A stretch of DNA of 64,000 nt from Ancistrus triradiatus. Taxonomy: Eukaryota > Chordata > Actinopteri > Siluriformes > Loricariidae. The translations under genes and the position numbers were made by a program. Location: NCBI GenBank assembly GCA_025084515.1, contig JAJAGP010001343.1, forward strand, positions 62,001 through 126,000, given 5' to 3'. Shown one piece after another: positions 36,005 through 46,205 of the stretch. Under the pieces are notes generated by a model. That model ran no database searches. It had not been told where the DNA came from and saw nothing but the letters and a program-made list of their open reading frames with translations. Every line of letters starts with the position of its first letter. Position 1 is the first letter of the stretch.

Positions 36005-36165
36005 TTTGAAAAACCAACAGAGACAAAATACTTGCTTTAGGTTACTGAGGTTATGGTTAGTGTTAGGCGTAGGTGTCGCATTATTTAGCTGCAGTAGTCC
36101 CTCATTGTCATTCATGTCCATGGAAAGTCCTCCCAAGGATAGCATGACAAACTTGTGTGTGTGTG
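36005..36165 (+). repeat. Microsatellite-linked repeat, right half
   Basis: aggttactgaggttatggtt, agtgttaggcgtaggtgtcg, agctgcagtagtccctcatt and ccatggaaagtcctcccaag lead into tgtgtgtgtgag. It matches 39880-40000. Confidence 0.75.
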
Positions 36166-36777
36166 AGTGCGCGTGTGTGCGTGCTCCATCCTTTCCGTCT
36201 GGTGTGAACTGGGACCTATTTCCTGCTCTGAAGCTCAAGGCGCCAACTTTCTCACCACAGCCCAGCTATCAGGTGTGTGTGTACGTAGAGTTAAAAGCAG
36301 AGCCTGGGCTTTCCTGAGCTCTATTGTCTCAGGCATATGGCTAAGACCAGTTGCTACCTCGAACCACCCCCCAAAACACGCACGTGGTAGTGCAGGCATG
36401 TGCTGCTCAGAGCTGTGATTATTCAAAGGGCTGCTGTTTGTGTGTCACCCGCTTTAGAGATGCTAATAGGCTTTTATAATTCAAAGCAGAGAGTCAGAGG
36501 GGGAGGGGAGAGACATGTGCAACTTCTTTAAGACTGGCTTGAAAATGTGTGTAAGTGAGCGATAGAGAGAAAGCAGAGGTGACATATTAGTTTGTACAAT
36601 TTTGTGTTTACGTTCTCCAGACTTCTACGGTCAAGACAGCAATGATTACAGATAAGGGTGGTATATATGACTGTGTAGGACATTTGGTGTAGTCCAGGTG
36701 ACGTGCAGTATACTGACTAGAAACCAGCTTGCTTATACACAGATAACTGCACAATGATGCCCATGTAGCCCATTTGT
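36166..36777. other. Unique stretch, no gene recognised
   Basis: Relatively GC-rich (for example 36180-36440) compared with the surroundings, with no splice-framed coding that I recognise. It could hold conserved noncoding sequence, but this cannot be seen from one genome. Confidence 0.35.
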
Positions 36778-37465
36778 TTCAGTGGTGCTTGAAAGTTCAG
36801 GTCAGGACTTTGACTTGGCCATTCCAAAACATTAACTTTATATGAATGTGAGAGAGGCCTTCAGTTGATTAGAAGTTACCCTGGGGTCCTTTGTGACCTC
36901 GTCAACTATTACACGCCTTGCTCTTGGAGTGATCTTTGTTGGTCGACCACTCCTGATGAGGGTAACAATGGTCTTGAATTTCCTCCATTTGTACACAATC
37001 TGTCTGACTGTGGATTGGTGGAGTCCAAACTCTTTAAAGATGGTTTTGTAACCTTTTCAACAACTCTTTTTCTGAGCTCCTCAGATCTCCTTTGTTCGTG
37101 CCATGCCCATACACTTCCACAACCAGTGTTGTGAAGAGCAGACTTTGATAGATTCCTGTGCTTTAAATAAAACAGGGTGCCCACTCACATCTGATTGTCA
37201 TCCCATTGATTGAAAACACCTGACTCTACTTTCACCTTCAAATCAACTGCTAATCCTAGAGGTTCACATACTTTTGCCACTCACTAATATGTAATATTGG
37301 ATCATTTTCCTCAATAAATAAATGACCAAGTATAATATTTTTGTCTCATTTGTTTAACTGGATTCTCTTCATCTACTTTTAGGACTTGTGTGAAAATCTG
37401 ATGGTCATATTTATGCAGAAATATAGAAACTTCTAAAGGGTTCACAAACTTTCAAGCACTACTGT
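36778..37465 (-). mobile_element. Tc1-like element with large internal deletion
   Basis: Begins tcagtggtgcttgaaagttc and ends cacaaactttcaagcactac then tg. The left arm jumps from the tip to tcaggactttgacttggcca, and then to the transposase N-terminal part (minus: SLKSLDSTNPQSDRLCTNGG, THEN-type start near 37110). The middle of the transposase is missing. Same family as 25498-27094. Confidence 0.8.
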
Positions 37466-38060
37466 ACCTTTACTTCATTTTACTCTGTTCTCTAATGGTC
37501 AGGAGTCTCACGGGACCATTATTTGGGTGGTGGATCATTCTCAGCACTGCAGTGACACTGATGTGGTGGTGGTGTGTTGGTGTGTGTTGTGCTGGTATGA
37601 GTGGATCAGACACAGCAGTGTTTCTGGAGTTTCTAAACACCTCAGTGTCACTGCTGGACAGAAAATAGTCCATAAACCAAAACTGTCCAGCCACCAGCAT
37701 CCTGTTGGCAGTGTCTTTTGAGCACTGATAAAGTATTAGAGAATGACTAACACAAACTGTGCAACAACAGATGAGCTACTGTCTCTGAATTTACATCTAC
37801 AAGGTGGAGCAATATGGTTGATGTGTCTAAAAGAGTGCACAGTGAGTGAAAAACTCCAGCAGCACTGCTGTGTCTGGTCCACTCGTACCAGCACAACACA
37901 CACTAACACAGCACCACCACATCAGTGTCAAAGCAGGGCTGAGAATGATCCACCACCCAAATAGTACCTGATCTGTGGGGGTCCTGACCGTTAGAGAACA
38001 GAGTAATGGAGACAAACAAAGTATGTAGAGAAACAGATGGAAAGTGCATCTATATGGACG
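37466..38060. mobile_element. Fold-back DNA element, second copy
   Basis: Left arm (tactctgttctctaatggtc, tttgggtggtggatcattct, gtggtggtggtgtgttggtg, gctggtatgagtggatcaga) is inverted in the right arm (tctggtccactcgtaccagc, cagcaccaccacatcagtgt, gaatgatccaccacccaaat, gaccgttagagaacagagta). It lies directly against the Tc1 relic at its left. It matches the interior of 32909-34226. Confidence 0.8.
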
Positions 38061-38369
38061 TGGAACTGGTAAAAATTAGACAATGCTGAATGCATGGAAG
38101 GAAATTAGCCAATGTTTCAATAGATACGTCTCCGCTTTCAGCTTTGGTAGCTATTGTGCCGTATTTTAGCACCACAAAGTGTGCTATCACTGCAAAACTT
38201 TTATGCACTGTATTATAAATAATGTTACATGTCACAACCTATATGGTTATGTACATGTGTAAGGTGGAGAGCTCAGTATACTCCGTATATCCGACTAGAC
38301 AACTCCACTAGTGTATTGGCATGGAGATTCATACAAATTCCAAAAAATGCTTGCCGTTTGTGAGTTGTC

Positions 38370-39350
38370 GGGATGGTAATGAAAAATGCGAATAAAAATA
38401 CGCAGTGTGTTTCACATTACCTTGACTTTTATTCCATTGCAAACAGTAAGAACCCAAGATATTTCACGTTTTGTCCATTCCTGCATTTCCTGCAACACAT
38501 TCCAAAAAAAGTTGGGACAGTAAAGCATTTACCACTTTGTAACATTGAAATTCCTTCTCACAACACTTAAAAGATGTTTTGGCACAGAGGATACCGAGCG
38601 ATGAAGTATTCTATTGGAGGGCATGTCAGGACTGCAAACAGGCCGGTCCAGTACCTGTACCCTCTTCTATCATAGCAATGCTTTTGTAATGTTGCAGCAT
38701 GTGGTTTTGCATTGTTTTATTGATAGATTATCATCTTGAAGGTGCCTTATGTTGCTCTAAAATCTCACTTTTTTGCATTAATGCTGCCATCACAGTAGTG
38801 TAAATGACATTTGCCAAGGGCACCCACAAAACCCAATATGACAACATGACAGACCCTAATTTTTGACTTTTTGCGGATAACAGTCTGGATGGTCGTTTTT
38901 GTCTTTGGTCCAGTGCACATGGCATCCATTTATTCCAAAAAAGATTTGGAATACTGATTCATCTGAACACAATAGATGTTTTCACCATGTGATAGCACAT
39001 CCCAGATGCCTCTGAACCCAGCGATGTTGATGCTGCTTCTGGGCATGGTTAACATAAGGCTTCTCAATGTTTTGAGTGGCATCTGTCAATGGGGATCAGA
39101 GATCATGAGGTTCAGTTTAGGCTTGTGTTCTTGCCCTTCATGGACTGAAATTCCTCCAGGAACCTTGAATCATTTAATGATATTATACACTTTAGAGGGA
39201 GAAATATACAAATCCCTACCAATATGGCTTTGAGGAACATTATTTTTAATAATTTCATAATAATAATTTTCATAATAATTTCAATCATTTTCTCAGGCAT
39301 CTGTTGACATACTGGGAATCCTCTGCCGTCACTGCTCCTCAAAGACTCTA
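38370..39350. mobile_element. DNA element of the 'caaccccaaatcag' family, long internal part
   Basis: Matches 2010-3205 in order: gtgtttcacattaccttgac, aagatatttcacgttttgtc, attccaaaaaaagttgggac, cctccaggaaccttgaatca. It has extra interior (38580-39100) that the 2010 copy lacks. Minus-strand readings there (for example YTTVMAALMQKSEILEQH) are open but short and I do not recognise them. Ends are eroded. Confidence 0.55.
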
Positions 39351-39633
39351 TACTTCACTACTAGTCCTAAAAGACAGATAATTGCAGTTATTGTAACTGA
39401 TTCAGAAGGAGGCAAACTTTTTTTCTTTACTTTTCTCTTTCACACACCCACACACTCTTAGTGTCCTACGGATACAAATTCCACTACAATACGGTTCCCA
39501 TACATACACACGCTCATACACTCACAAACTGTCAAAGATAATATAGTACAACTACTGTGCCTGAGGGATAGAAACTGCACTCTAAGTTTCATTTAGAAAA
39601 AAAGATCCCTTCTGAGATTAGCCTGCTGATATT

Positions 39634-39636
<3 letters not shown>

Positions 39637-39686
<50 letters not shown>

Positions 39687-39979
39687 TGTGTCTGTGTCTA
39701 CCTCGTCTTAATATATTTGTGAGGCCCAAATGTTCTAACAGTGGTAGGAAAACCTGGAATTTTGCAAAGTGAGGATCATTTTTCAAGTCCTCTTTTATTT
39801 TTAACTTTTAACTTTTATTTTTAACTTTTAACTTTTAAGTTTTATTTGAAAAACCAAAAGAGCCAAAAGAGCGCTTCAGGTCCCTGAGGTTTAGGGGTAG
39901 GTGCAGGTATAGCGTTATATAGCTGCAGTAATCCTTCATTGTCATTCACATCAATGGAAAGTCCTCACAAGTATTGTAA

Positions 39980-40064
<85 letters not shown>

Positions 40065-40076
40065 CACACACACACA
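39637..40076. repeat. Microsatellite-linked repeat between two long (TG)n tracts
   Basis: (TG)n at 39637-39686, then cgtcttaatatatttgtgag and gtaggaaaacctggaatttt; tandem ttttatttttaactttta copies at 39790-39845; aaaccaaaagagccaaaaga, cagtaatccttcattgtcat, caatggaaagtcctcacaag; then (GT)n 39982-40047, (GA)n and (CA)n to 40076. It is a full unit bordered on both sides by dinucleotide repeats. Confidence 0.8.
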
Positions 40077-40779
40077 TTCTCCAGCAGTTTTAAACTCATT
40101 TCTATTCGTCCCTTATACAGTGTATGCTTAGAATAGTTTTTTTAGTTTATTTTTCCAATTATAACAAAAATATAATGGAAAACCAGTTTTAAACTGTTAG
40201 ACTCAAGCAATAAAGCCCTGATTTACAAAAATCCCTATTTACAAAGTAAACACTATTTATGTAAGCTGTGTAACCAGTCTACTACATTGCGCAAGTTGTT
40301 GGTGGGCATGTTGTGGATGATTTACTAAGGATTATTGGGCAAGTCCAAACGCATTCATAAATAATACGTAATTGAGAGCATGCAGAGTTTGGACCGTAAA
40401 GACAGCAGGCAGTAGAGAGCATCCGTTGTGTAAAGTTGCAGCCATTGTGCAAATTGCACTTTGGATTGCACCTACCCTTCCTCTAGCAATAATGTTGACA
40501 TGTAGAAGAGACTGACATTTAAAACCTGCAGAGTCACAGCTATGTACCACAAATGAAAGTCTTTGGATTGAGCCCACTCTGCATTTTGCATGTTCATGAA
40601 GAATGATTTTTAATGTACTCACTGAAAAAATAATAAAACAGCCAGACAGAAATGCCAGGTTGCTGCAAAACTCAGCATCCAGTTTTGTCTGAGATAAGTA
40701 AATGATTACAGGTGTGGTCTGATTAGACACTGGGTCTTGCCACAAGAGGGCATAAAAGTGCTTCCACTTTTAATAGTGC

Positions 40780-41170
40780 CCTAGAAAAAGGCTCGCAGAG
40801 GCTACTTTTGGGTAGTGTACCACTTGGTGAGAGATTGTTAACTGCTAGACATGCCTCTATGACGCACTCGAAGACATTTTGCCCAGTTGACAGACTTTGA
40901 GAGGGGGTGCATCATTGGACTGCGAGAAGCTGGATGGTTGTTTTGACGAACTGCCCACCATGTAGGCTGTTCTGACCTAGCAGTTAAGAGTAGAGATGCA
41001 CAGATGACCGGAATCACAAGCAGCTCCCACAGTTGTCCACCATCCAGACACAGGTGGCACCTTCAGTGCAAACCCTTGTCTCTTCCCCGACCATTTCCAG
41101 GACAGGTGTTGCCACGGCGCCCATTAGGTGTCCTGCCAGTAATGCGAACCGGAAACGAAACACAATGGAA
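40780..41170 (+). mobile_element. Tc1-like relic, second family, plus orientation
   Basis: Reads MPL-RT-RHFAQLTDFERG at 40850-40910 and continues with damaged N-terminal transposase (IGLREAGW). The 5' lead ggtagtgtaccacttggtga matches the reverse complement of 12640-12665. Confidence 0.65.
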
Positions 41171-41248
41171 AATAACTTACTAACACAGCACATAAAAAAA
41201 TCTTAAAAGTCTTGTGCATGAATCATTCCTTTATGGCAGCATAGAGTA

Positions 41249-41626
41249 CTGTGCAAAAGTCTTAAGCCACCATTAGATTTGTTGCTTGAGCAACAATGTA
41301 ATGACCATATATAACTTATTGTTGACTGACCCAAAAATGTCTTACTCCATATGGATTTGTCTCTCCATAATGCTCTTTTCCACTTTTCCCTTAGACCTTA
41401 GACTTAGGGTCAAGTTGGCATCCCAATGAAGCTGCCAGGTACTGAGGTGCAATGGGAGATCACCTAAAGTACTTGCCACTTTTTTTTAATAGTACATACA
41501 GCTTTCCTGTATTTTCTGGTTGTATTCTAAATAAAGTGAGAGAAATAATTATATATGGTCATTATACCTTTGCTAAAACAATGTATATCTAATCTAGTGG
41601 TGGCCTAAGACTTTTTCACAATATTG
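41249..41626. mobile_element. MITE with CTGTGCAAAAGTCTTA ends
   Basis: Left end ctgtgcaaaagtcttaagcc then accattagat; right end atctagtggtggcctaagac then tttttcacaatattg. TA on both sides (41247-41248, 41627-41628). 378 bases. Another copy begins at 63955, and one right end is at 22890. Confidence 0.8.
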
Positions 41627-41629
41627 TAT

Positions 41630-42093
41630 ATTCTACTGTATATACCTTGGTGCTAGATGCAACTCAAGTACTTACCCACATCATGTGACCGGTTATTCGT
41701 TTAAAAAGAAAAGCAACGATGCACAAGTATTGATTTAAATAAAATGAATACAAAAATATATGAATTATAGCATCAAATCCATGAACTGCAAAAAGGACGG
41801 AAGGAGTTACAGAACAAGTTACTTGCAGACATTGTTCACAATGCCTTATATGATATGCAGTCCCATATAAAACTCAACAAATACTAATGCATTTAGTAGC
41901 TGGTTGATTTGATTCAATGCTTTAAATTCTATTTAGAAGTAAAAGCAAGTAAATAACACATAAATATCTCTAGTGAAAACACATGGGAAATTACTTTCAC
42001 TGTAAAAGTGGACAGTCAACTCTATTTTCTGCCTTAATATATGCCTTCAAGTCATGGATATACTTGTTCGGCACTGATGCGTGTATGCAGCAA
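41630..42093. other. Intergenic stretch, no recognised gene
   Basis: Unique sequence without recognisable coding or repeat ends. Confidence 0.4.
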
Positions 42094-42094
42094 C

Positions 42095-42600
42095 GAGGCG
42101 CTAAAGGGCATGCCCGGGCAAAAGACTAGCAATGTCCTTACTGCTTACTACTATACAAAATACTAGGCTATGTCAAAGTAGTACTCCATCAATGGTGTCA
42201 TTACATTTTTAACACTCTGTTTCAAGAGTCTTATGTGTAGTATATGGTGTTTTTATGTTTTTGTTTCTACATTTTCTAGGATATGTATCAGTCTGTGCAT
42301 AGGCATGGAAGTTTATAATAACAAATACACATATCTGCAGAAAAGCTTTCCTGTGTACTCCTTAAAACTTACTTTAATTGGTGTGATGTTCTCATAAAAT
42401 ATTACTAGGATATGGAACAGCTGCTTCATGAATGCATACACACACATATGTCTGCCTCACTATCATTTTCAGGACATTCCATAGACATAATGATTACTGT
42501 AACTGATTAATGCTACACCCACACCTAACCCTAACCTAAGCTCAGTAACCCAAAGCAAATCTTTGACTCTTTTGGTTTTCAAAATAAATATGCATTTTTT
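42095..42600 (+). repeat. Duplicated block upstream of notch1, copy 1
   Basis: Shares in order gggcatgcccgggcaaaa, actagcaatgtcctta, tactactatacaaaat, gtgtcattaca, actctgttt.a.gagtcttatgtgta, gcagaaaagcttt and atgcatacacaca with 44807-45340, at clear homology over about 500 bases. The right end passes into the microsatellite-linked family (cctaaccctaacctaagctc). Confidence 0.8.
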
Positions 42601-42802
42601 GTACACAAAAACACACCTCTTTTGCTCTAACCCTGATCGTGTGCCCTTAAAGCTTCACTTAGCAGGTGAACAAGTCCATATTAAAGTAAATTAGAAAAGA
42701 ACAAAACCAGTGACAAAATACAAAAAAAAATTAAAAGGTGTGGGAAGAAGTGATGCAGAAAAAGGTTTTATCACTATTCTTTTATTATATTATTCACAAT
42801 AT

Positions 42803-43936
42803 AGAGTCAGGTCCTTTCAATCAATGGGATGACAATCAGGTGTGAGTGGGCACCCTGTTTTACTTAAAGAACAGGGATCTATCAAAGTCTGCTCTTCACA
42901 AAACGTTTGTGGAAGTGTATCATGGCACGAACAAAGGAGATTTCTGAGTCCACCATCAGAAGAACACTGAACAACAATATTGTGCATGGCAGGGTTGCAA
43001 GGAGAAAGCCACTGCTCTCCAAAAAGAACATTGCTGTTCATCTGCAGTTTGCTTAAGATCACGTGGACACCCCAGAAGGCTATTGGAAGAATGTTTTGTG
43101 GACGGATGAGAAAAACCCAATTAGAACTTTTTGGTTAAAAGAAAAAGCGTTATGTGGAGAAAGGAAAAAACACTGCAACACCAGATAAAGAAACCTTATC
43201 CCCTTCTGTGAACACCATTGGTGGTGGTAGGTTCATTGTTTGGGGCCTGTTTTGCGGCAATTCCTGGACAAGGACGGCTTGCCATCATTGATGGAAACAC
43301 ATGGAATTTTGAATGATAATCAAGAGGAACTCTAAAGGAAAATGTCAAGGGGACATCTGCCATGAACTGAATTCTCAAAGAGAAGTGGTCATGCCAGCCA
43401 ACAAACACCCATTAAGCGTTCTACCAAAGAATGGTTAAAGAAGAACAAAAGGTCAGGTGTTGGAATGGCCCAAGTCAAAAGTCCGGAACCTTTAACCAAT
43501 TGAAATGTTGTGGAAGGACTGAAGTGAGCAGGCTAATGGTGAGGAAAAAAACCCACCAACATTTCCCCAGAGCTGAAAGCTGTTTCTGTACGGAGGAATG
43601 GGCTAAAAGTCCTCCAAGCCGGTGTGCAGGGGAATTGACAAACACGTTAAAGAAAAAGTTTAGTTGCAAGTTATTGATTGCCAGGGGGGTTAACACCAGA
43701 TACTGAAAGCAAAAGGTTCAAGACTGTTTGACACTCATAATATTTGTAATCTTGTATCATTTTTTCCTCAAGAAATAAATGAACAAGTATAATATTTTTT
43801 TGTCTCATTGTTTAACTGGTTTCTCTTATCTAATTTTGGACTTCTGTGAAAATTGATGATTGTTTTTAGGTCATATTTATGCAAGGAAATATAGAAAAAT
43901 TCTAAGAGTTCACAAAATTTCAAGGCCACCAACTGA
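42803..43936 (+). mobile_element. Tc1-like element, left end missing, many indels
   Basis: From gagtcaggtcctttcaatca to gagttcacaaaatttcaagg. It carries transposase DNA with the expected landmarks: atggcacgaacaaaggag (start), gtggacggatgag (WTDE), cctttaaccaattgaaatg (damaged Glu block), ggaatgggctaaaa. Very many one-base insertions compared with 25498-27094. It lies between the duplicated blocks. Confidence 0.8.
42919..43706 (+). pseudogene. Tc1 transposase remnant
   Basis: Starts at ATGGCACGAACAAAGGAG and contains homologues of RRTLNNNIVHGRVARRKPLL and the WTDE block, but the frame changes repeatedly. The longest open part is 43431-43706. Not functional as read. Confidence 0.75.
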
Positions 43937-44585
43937 TGTTTGGGGTTACGTTTTCATCCAGATTATGCACACAACACCACACAAACTACATGCAAAAATT
44001 GGGCAATAGCTACCTCCGGGGACATTGTTGTTACATATAAGCACAGTAATAAAAACAACCAAAACAAAACAATGGAAAATGGTTCTCTATAGGCGTGGTT
44101 TCTAGCCCTTTTTTGTAGGGGGTGCTCAAGCAACCCTTTAATTGACTCCAGCTTACCCCCCCCTCAAAATAAGAGTGGAAAACTGAATTTCTCTTGATAA
44201 ACTGAATAAAAACCCACAGAAAGTATATGGTTTAAAAAACCTAATATTTAAAACAATGCATTTCTCAGGGTTGTCAGGCAGTACCCCTTTAAAGCTTGAT
44301 CGTAGAATTGCCCAGGGTTTCACAGAAAACAAAAATGCTCCCTTTTCGGTTTGCTGATCACACTTTGTAGTAAATAAGGGCAAAAACCATGGGAGATGGT
44401 TTTGAATTGTGTTGTTTGTTGTGGTGGTGTGTTGTGTGTGTGTGTGTGGGTGGCAGAGAGAGAAATAAACAATGATTATACAACAAAAATAAAACTGAAC
44501 AAAAGTATTGTTCTTTGTAGTAAGTTAACGTGCTTCAAGCCATGGTGATTTTTACAAGGCCAGCCAAAAAACTGTTAGAGGGACC
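43937..44585. other. Intergenic stretch between duplicated blocks
   Basis: Short GT-rich patch at 44435-44450. No coding recognised. Confidence 0.4.
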
Positions 44586-44757
44586 TTGCCCGGACAAAAA
44601 CTGGGAAAAAACATCATACAGGTACTACTACACAACATAGCAGGCATATCAAAGGAAAAAAACACACCATCATAGTTGTACTTGCAAATTTCCATTACCA
44701 AAGTTTGAACTCTGTTTAGTGAGTCGTTTCTGAATCTGTATTTAGGATATGAAATTT
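44586..44757 (+). repeat. Duplicated block upstream of notch1, degraded copy
   Basis: cttgcccggacaaaaactgg, ggtactactacacaacatag, caggcatatcaaagg and actctgtttagtgagtcg match the order of landmarks of the copies at 42095 and 44807, with many small differences. Confidence 0.6.
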
Positions 44758-44806
44758 AGTGTTTGTATGGGGTTTTTTGTTTGTTTTATATTTCGTATAT
44801 CTACTA

Positions 44807-45340
44807 GGGGGCATGCCCGGGCAAAACACTAGCAATGTCCTTTCAGCTTACTACTATACAAAATAGCAGGCTATATCAAAGAATTACTCTATTAATAGTG
44901 TCATTACAATATTAGCACTCTGTTTATTGAGTCTTATGTGTAATATGTGGTGTCTAGGATGTGTATTGTGTGTGTAGAGGCATGGATATTCATACAAATA
45001 GTCTGCAGAAAAGCTTTGCCTGTTTCTCTTGAAAACTTTCTTGCATGGTTGGAAATGTCTTCATAAGGTGTTACTAGCATATAGAATAGTTGCTTCATGC
45101 ATGGACACACACACAAATCTTTTTTGCTATTTTAGTTTTTAAATAAAAGGCCCAGTTTTGTAAAAAATATTCCTATATTTTCCTATATTCCTGTATTTTT
45201 CAACCACACAGATGTCTGTTTCACTATCTTTGTTGGGACTTCCCATTGACATAATTACCATAGTTAATTAATACTACCCCTAACCTTAACCTCAGTAACT
45301 GAAAGCAAAGGTTTTTACCCTTTTGGTTTTTCAAAATAAA
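44807..45340 (+). repeat. Duplicated block upstream of notch1, copy 3
   Basis: ggggcatgcccgggcaaaac, actagcaatgtcctttcagc, ttactactatacaaaatagc, gcaggctatatcaaag, gagtcttatgtgtaatatgt and tctgcagaaaagctttgcct parallel 42107-42340. It lies about 1 kb before the notch1 start. Confidence 0.8.
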
Positions 45341-45665
45341 GTTCTGTTTTAAAAAAAAAGAAAGCAATTTTCCTCATGGGAACCAGCAAAATGCCCCAAA
45401 AGTCCCCACAAGGATAGAAAGAGCTCACATTTATGACCTTGTGGGGACATTTGGTCTCCACAATGATATATAAAGACACACACAATACTTGTTTTACTAT
45501 AGTTGTGAGGACTTTCCATTGAAATGAATGACAATGAGGGATTACTGCAGCTAATTAATGCTACACCTACACCTAACCTTAAGTGGGGAAAAAAAAATGT
45601 CCTCACTAGTCAAAATTCCAGGTTTTCCTATCATTGTAAGGACATTTGGTCCTCACACACAGACA
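45140..45665. repeat. Microsatellite-linked repeat, two head-to-head copies
   Basis: 45215-45470 in one orientation (gttgggacttcccattgaca, cctaaccttaacctcagtaa, ctcatgggaaccagcaaaat, ccttgtggggacatttggtc) and 45500-45660 in a second copy (tgtgaggactttccattgaa, caatgagggattactgcagc, ccaggttttcctatcattgt, aaggacatttggtcctcaca). Confidence 0.7.
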
Positions 45666-45884
45666 TCGCGTCTTCCTACAACTCAATTGATATGCTAATG
45701 AGAGGATCTGCTTTCTTTGAGCAGAAGGACTGCGAATTTAAATGTCTCTCTTGTAACACCAAACACCATCTCTCAGAGCTTTAAATGTACATGCTAACAC
45801 AGAAGTTTTTTCTCTTTAAACGATATGACAGGACTCATTTTGTCTTACTTTTGTCTTTGGGCTTGGTTAGTATCCCTGACTTTT

Positions 45885-46144
45885 AGGAGAACTCGCGCGG
45901 AGGGATCTCTTGGTGGGGGCAGGGGCGGGATCTGTCTCCTCCCTTCTTACGTGAGGTGTCATTCAGAACTTTGCAGTCAGCACGAGAGCTAAGCGCGCGC
46001 ATAGAACGGAGGAGATTCTCACGGGCTGCTTTCCTGGAGTTTATTTATATTGTATATTTATATTTATTGACTGTCTGTGGGAGTAAAGAGGAAACTGTGG
46101 ATCTATGAAAACGCTCGGTGGAACTGGACAGCATTTCTGACGGA
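45885..46144 (+). promoter_or_regulatory. notch1 promoter-proximal region and 5' UTR
   Basis: CpG-containing stretch (aactcgcgcggag, taagcgcgcgcatag) just upstream of exon 1, in contrast to the A/T-rich repeats before it. The transcription start is not determinable; a T/A-rich segment (ttatttatattgtatattta, 46039-46058) lies in the presumed leader. A single near-consensus RBPJ-like core (tgtgggag, 46075-46082) is too weak to claim. Confidence 0.5.
46105..46140 (+). promoter_or_regulatory. Upstream ORF in the notch1 leader
   Basis: ATG at 46105 opens an 11-codon frame (MKTLGGTGQHF) that stops at 46138-46140, four bases before the notch1 ATG at 46145. The uORF start context is weak (T at -3), that of the main start better (G at -3). 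Such a short uORF could lower translation of the main frame or allow reinitiation (inference). Confidence 0.55.
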
Positions 46145-46205
46145 ATGAACCGTTTCTTTGTGATATCCTTTTATTTCGGGACCATCACGCTCTCCTCGGC
46201 GAAAG
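46145..46205 (+). CDS. notch1: notch1 exon 1: start codon and signal peptide
   Basis: 61 coding bases, 20 codons plus one base, ending at donor gtaacg. It reads MNRFFVISFYFGTITLSSAK: a hydrophobic core and small residues before a likely cleavage point, as for a secretory signal peptide. The 61-base length and phase agree with exon 1 of vertebrate NOTCH1 as I recall. The start is chosen because it is the first ATG giving a signal peptide; the upstream ATG at 46105 stops after 11 codons. Confidence 0.8.

Noticed and set aside
36006..36317. 103-codon ORF
   Set aside because: First half is translation of the microsatellite-linked repeat.
46070..46085. RBPJ binding site near the notch1 start (tgtgggag)
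   Set aside because: One base off the usual core and isolated; chance matches of this quality are frequent.
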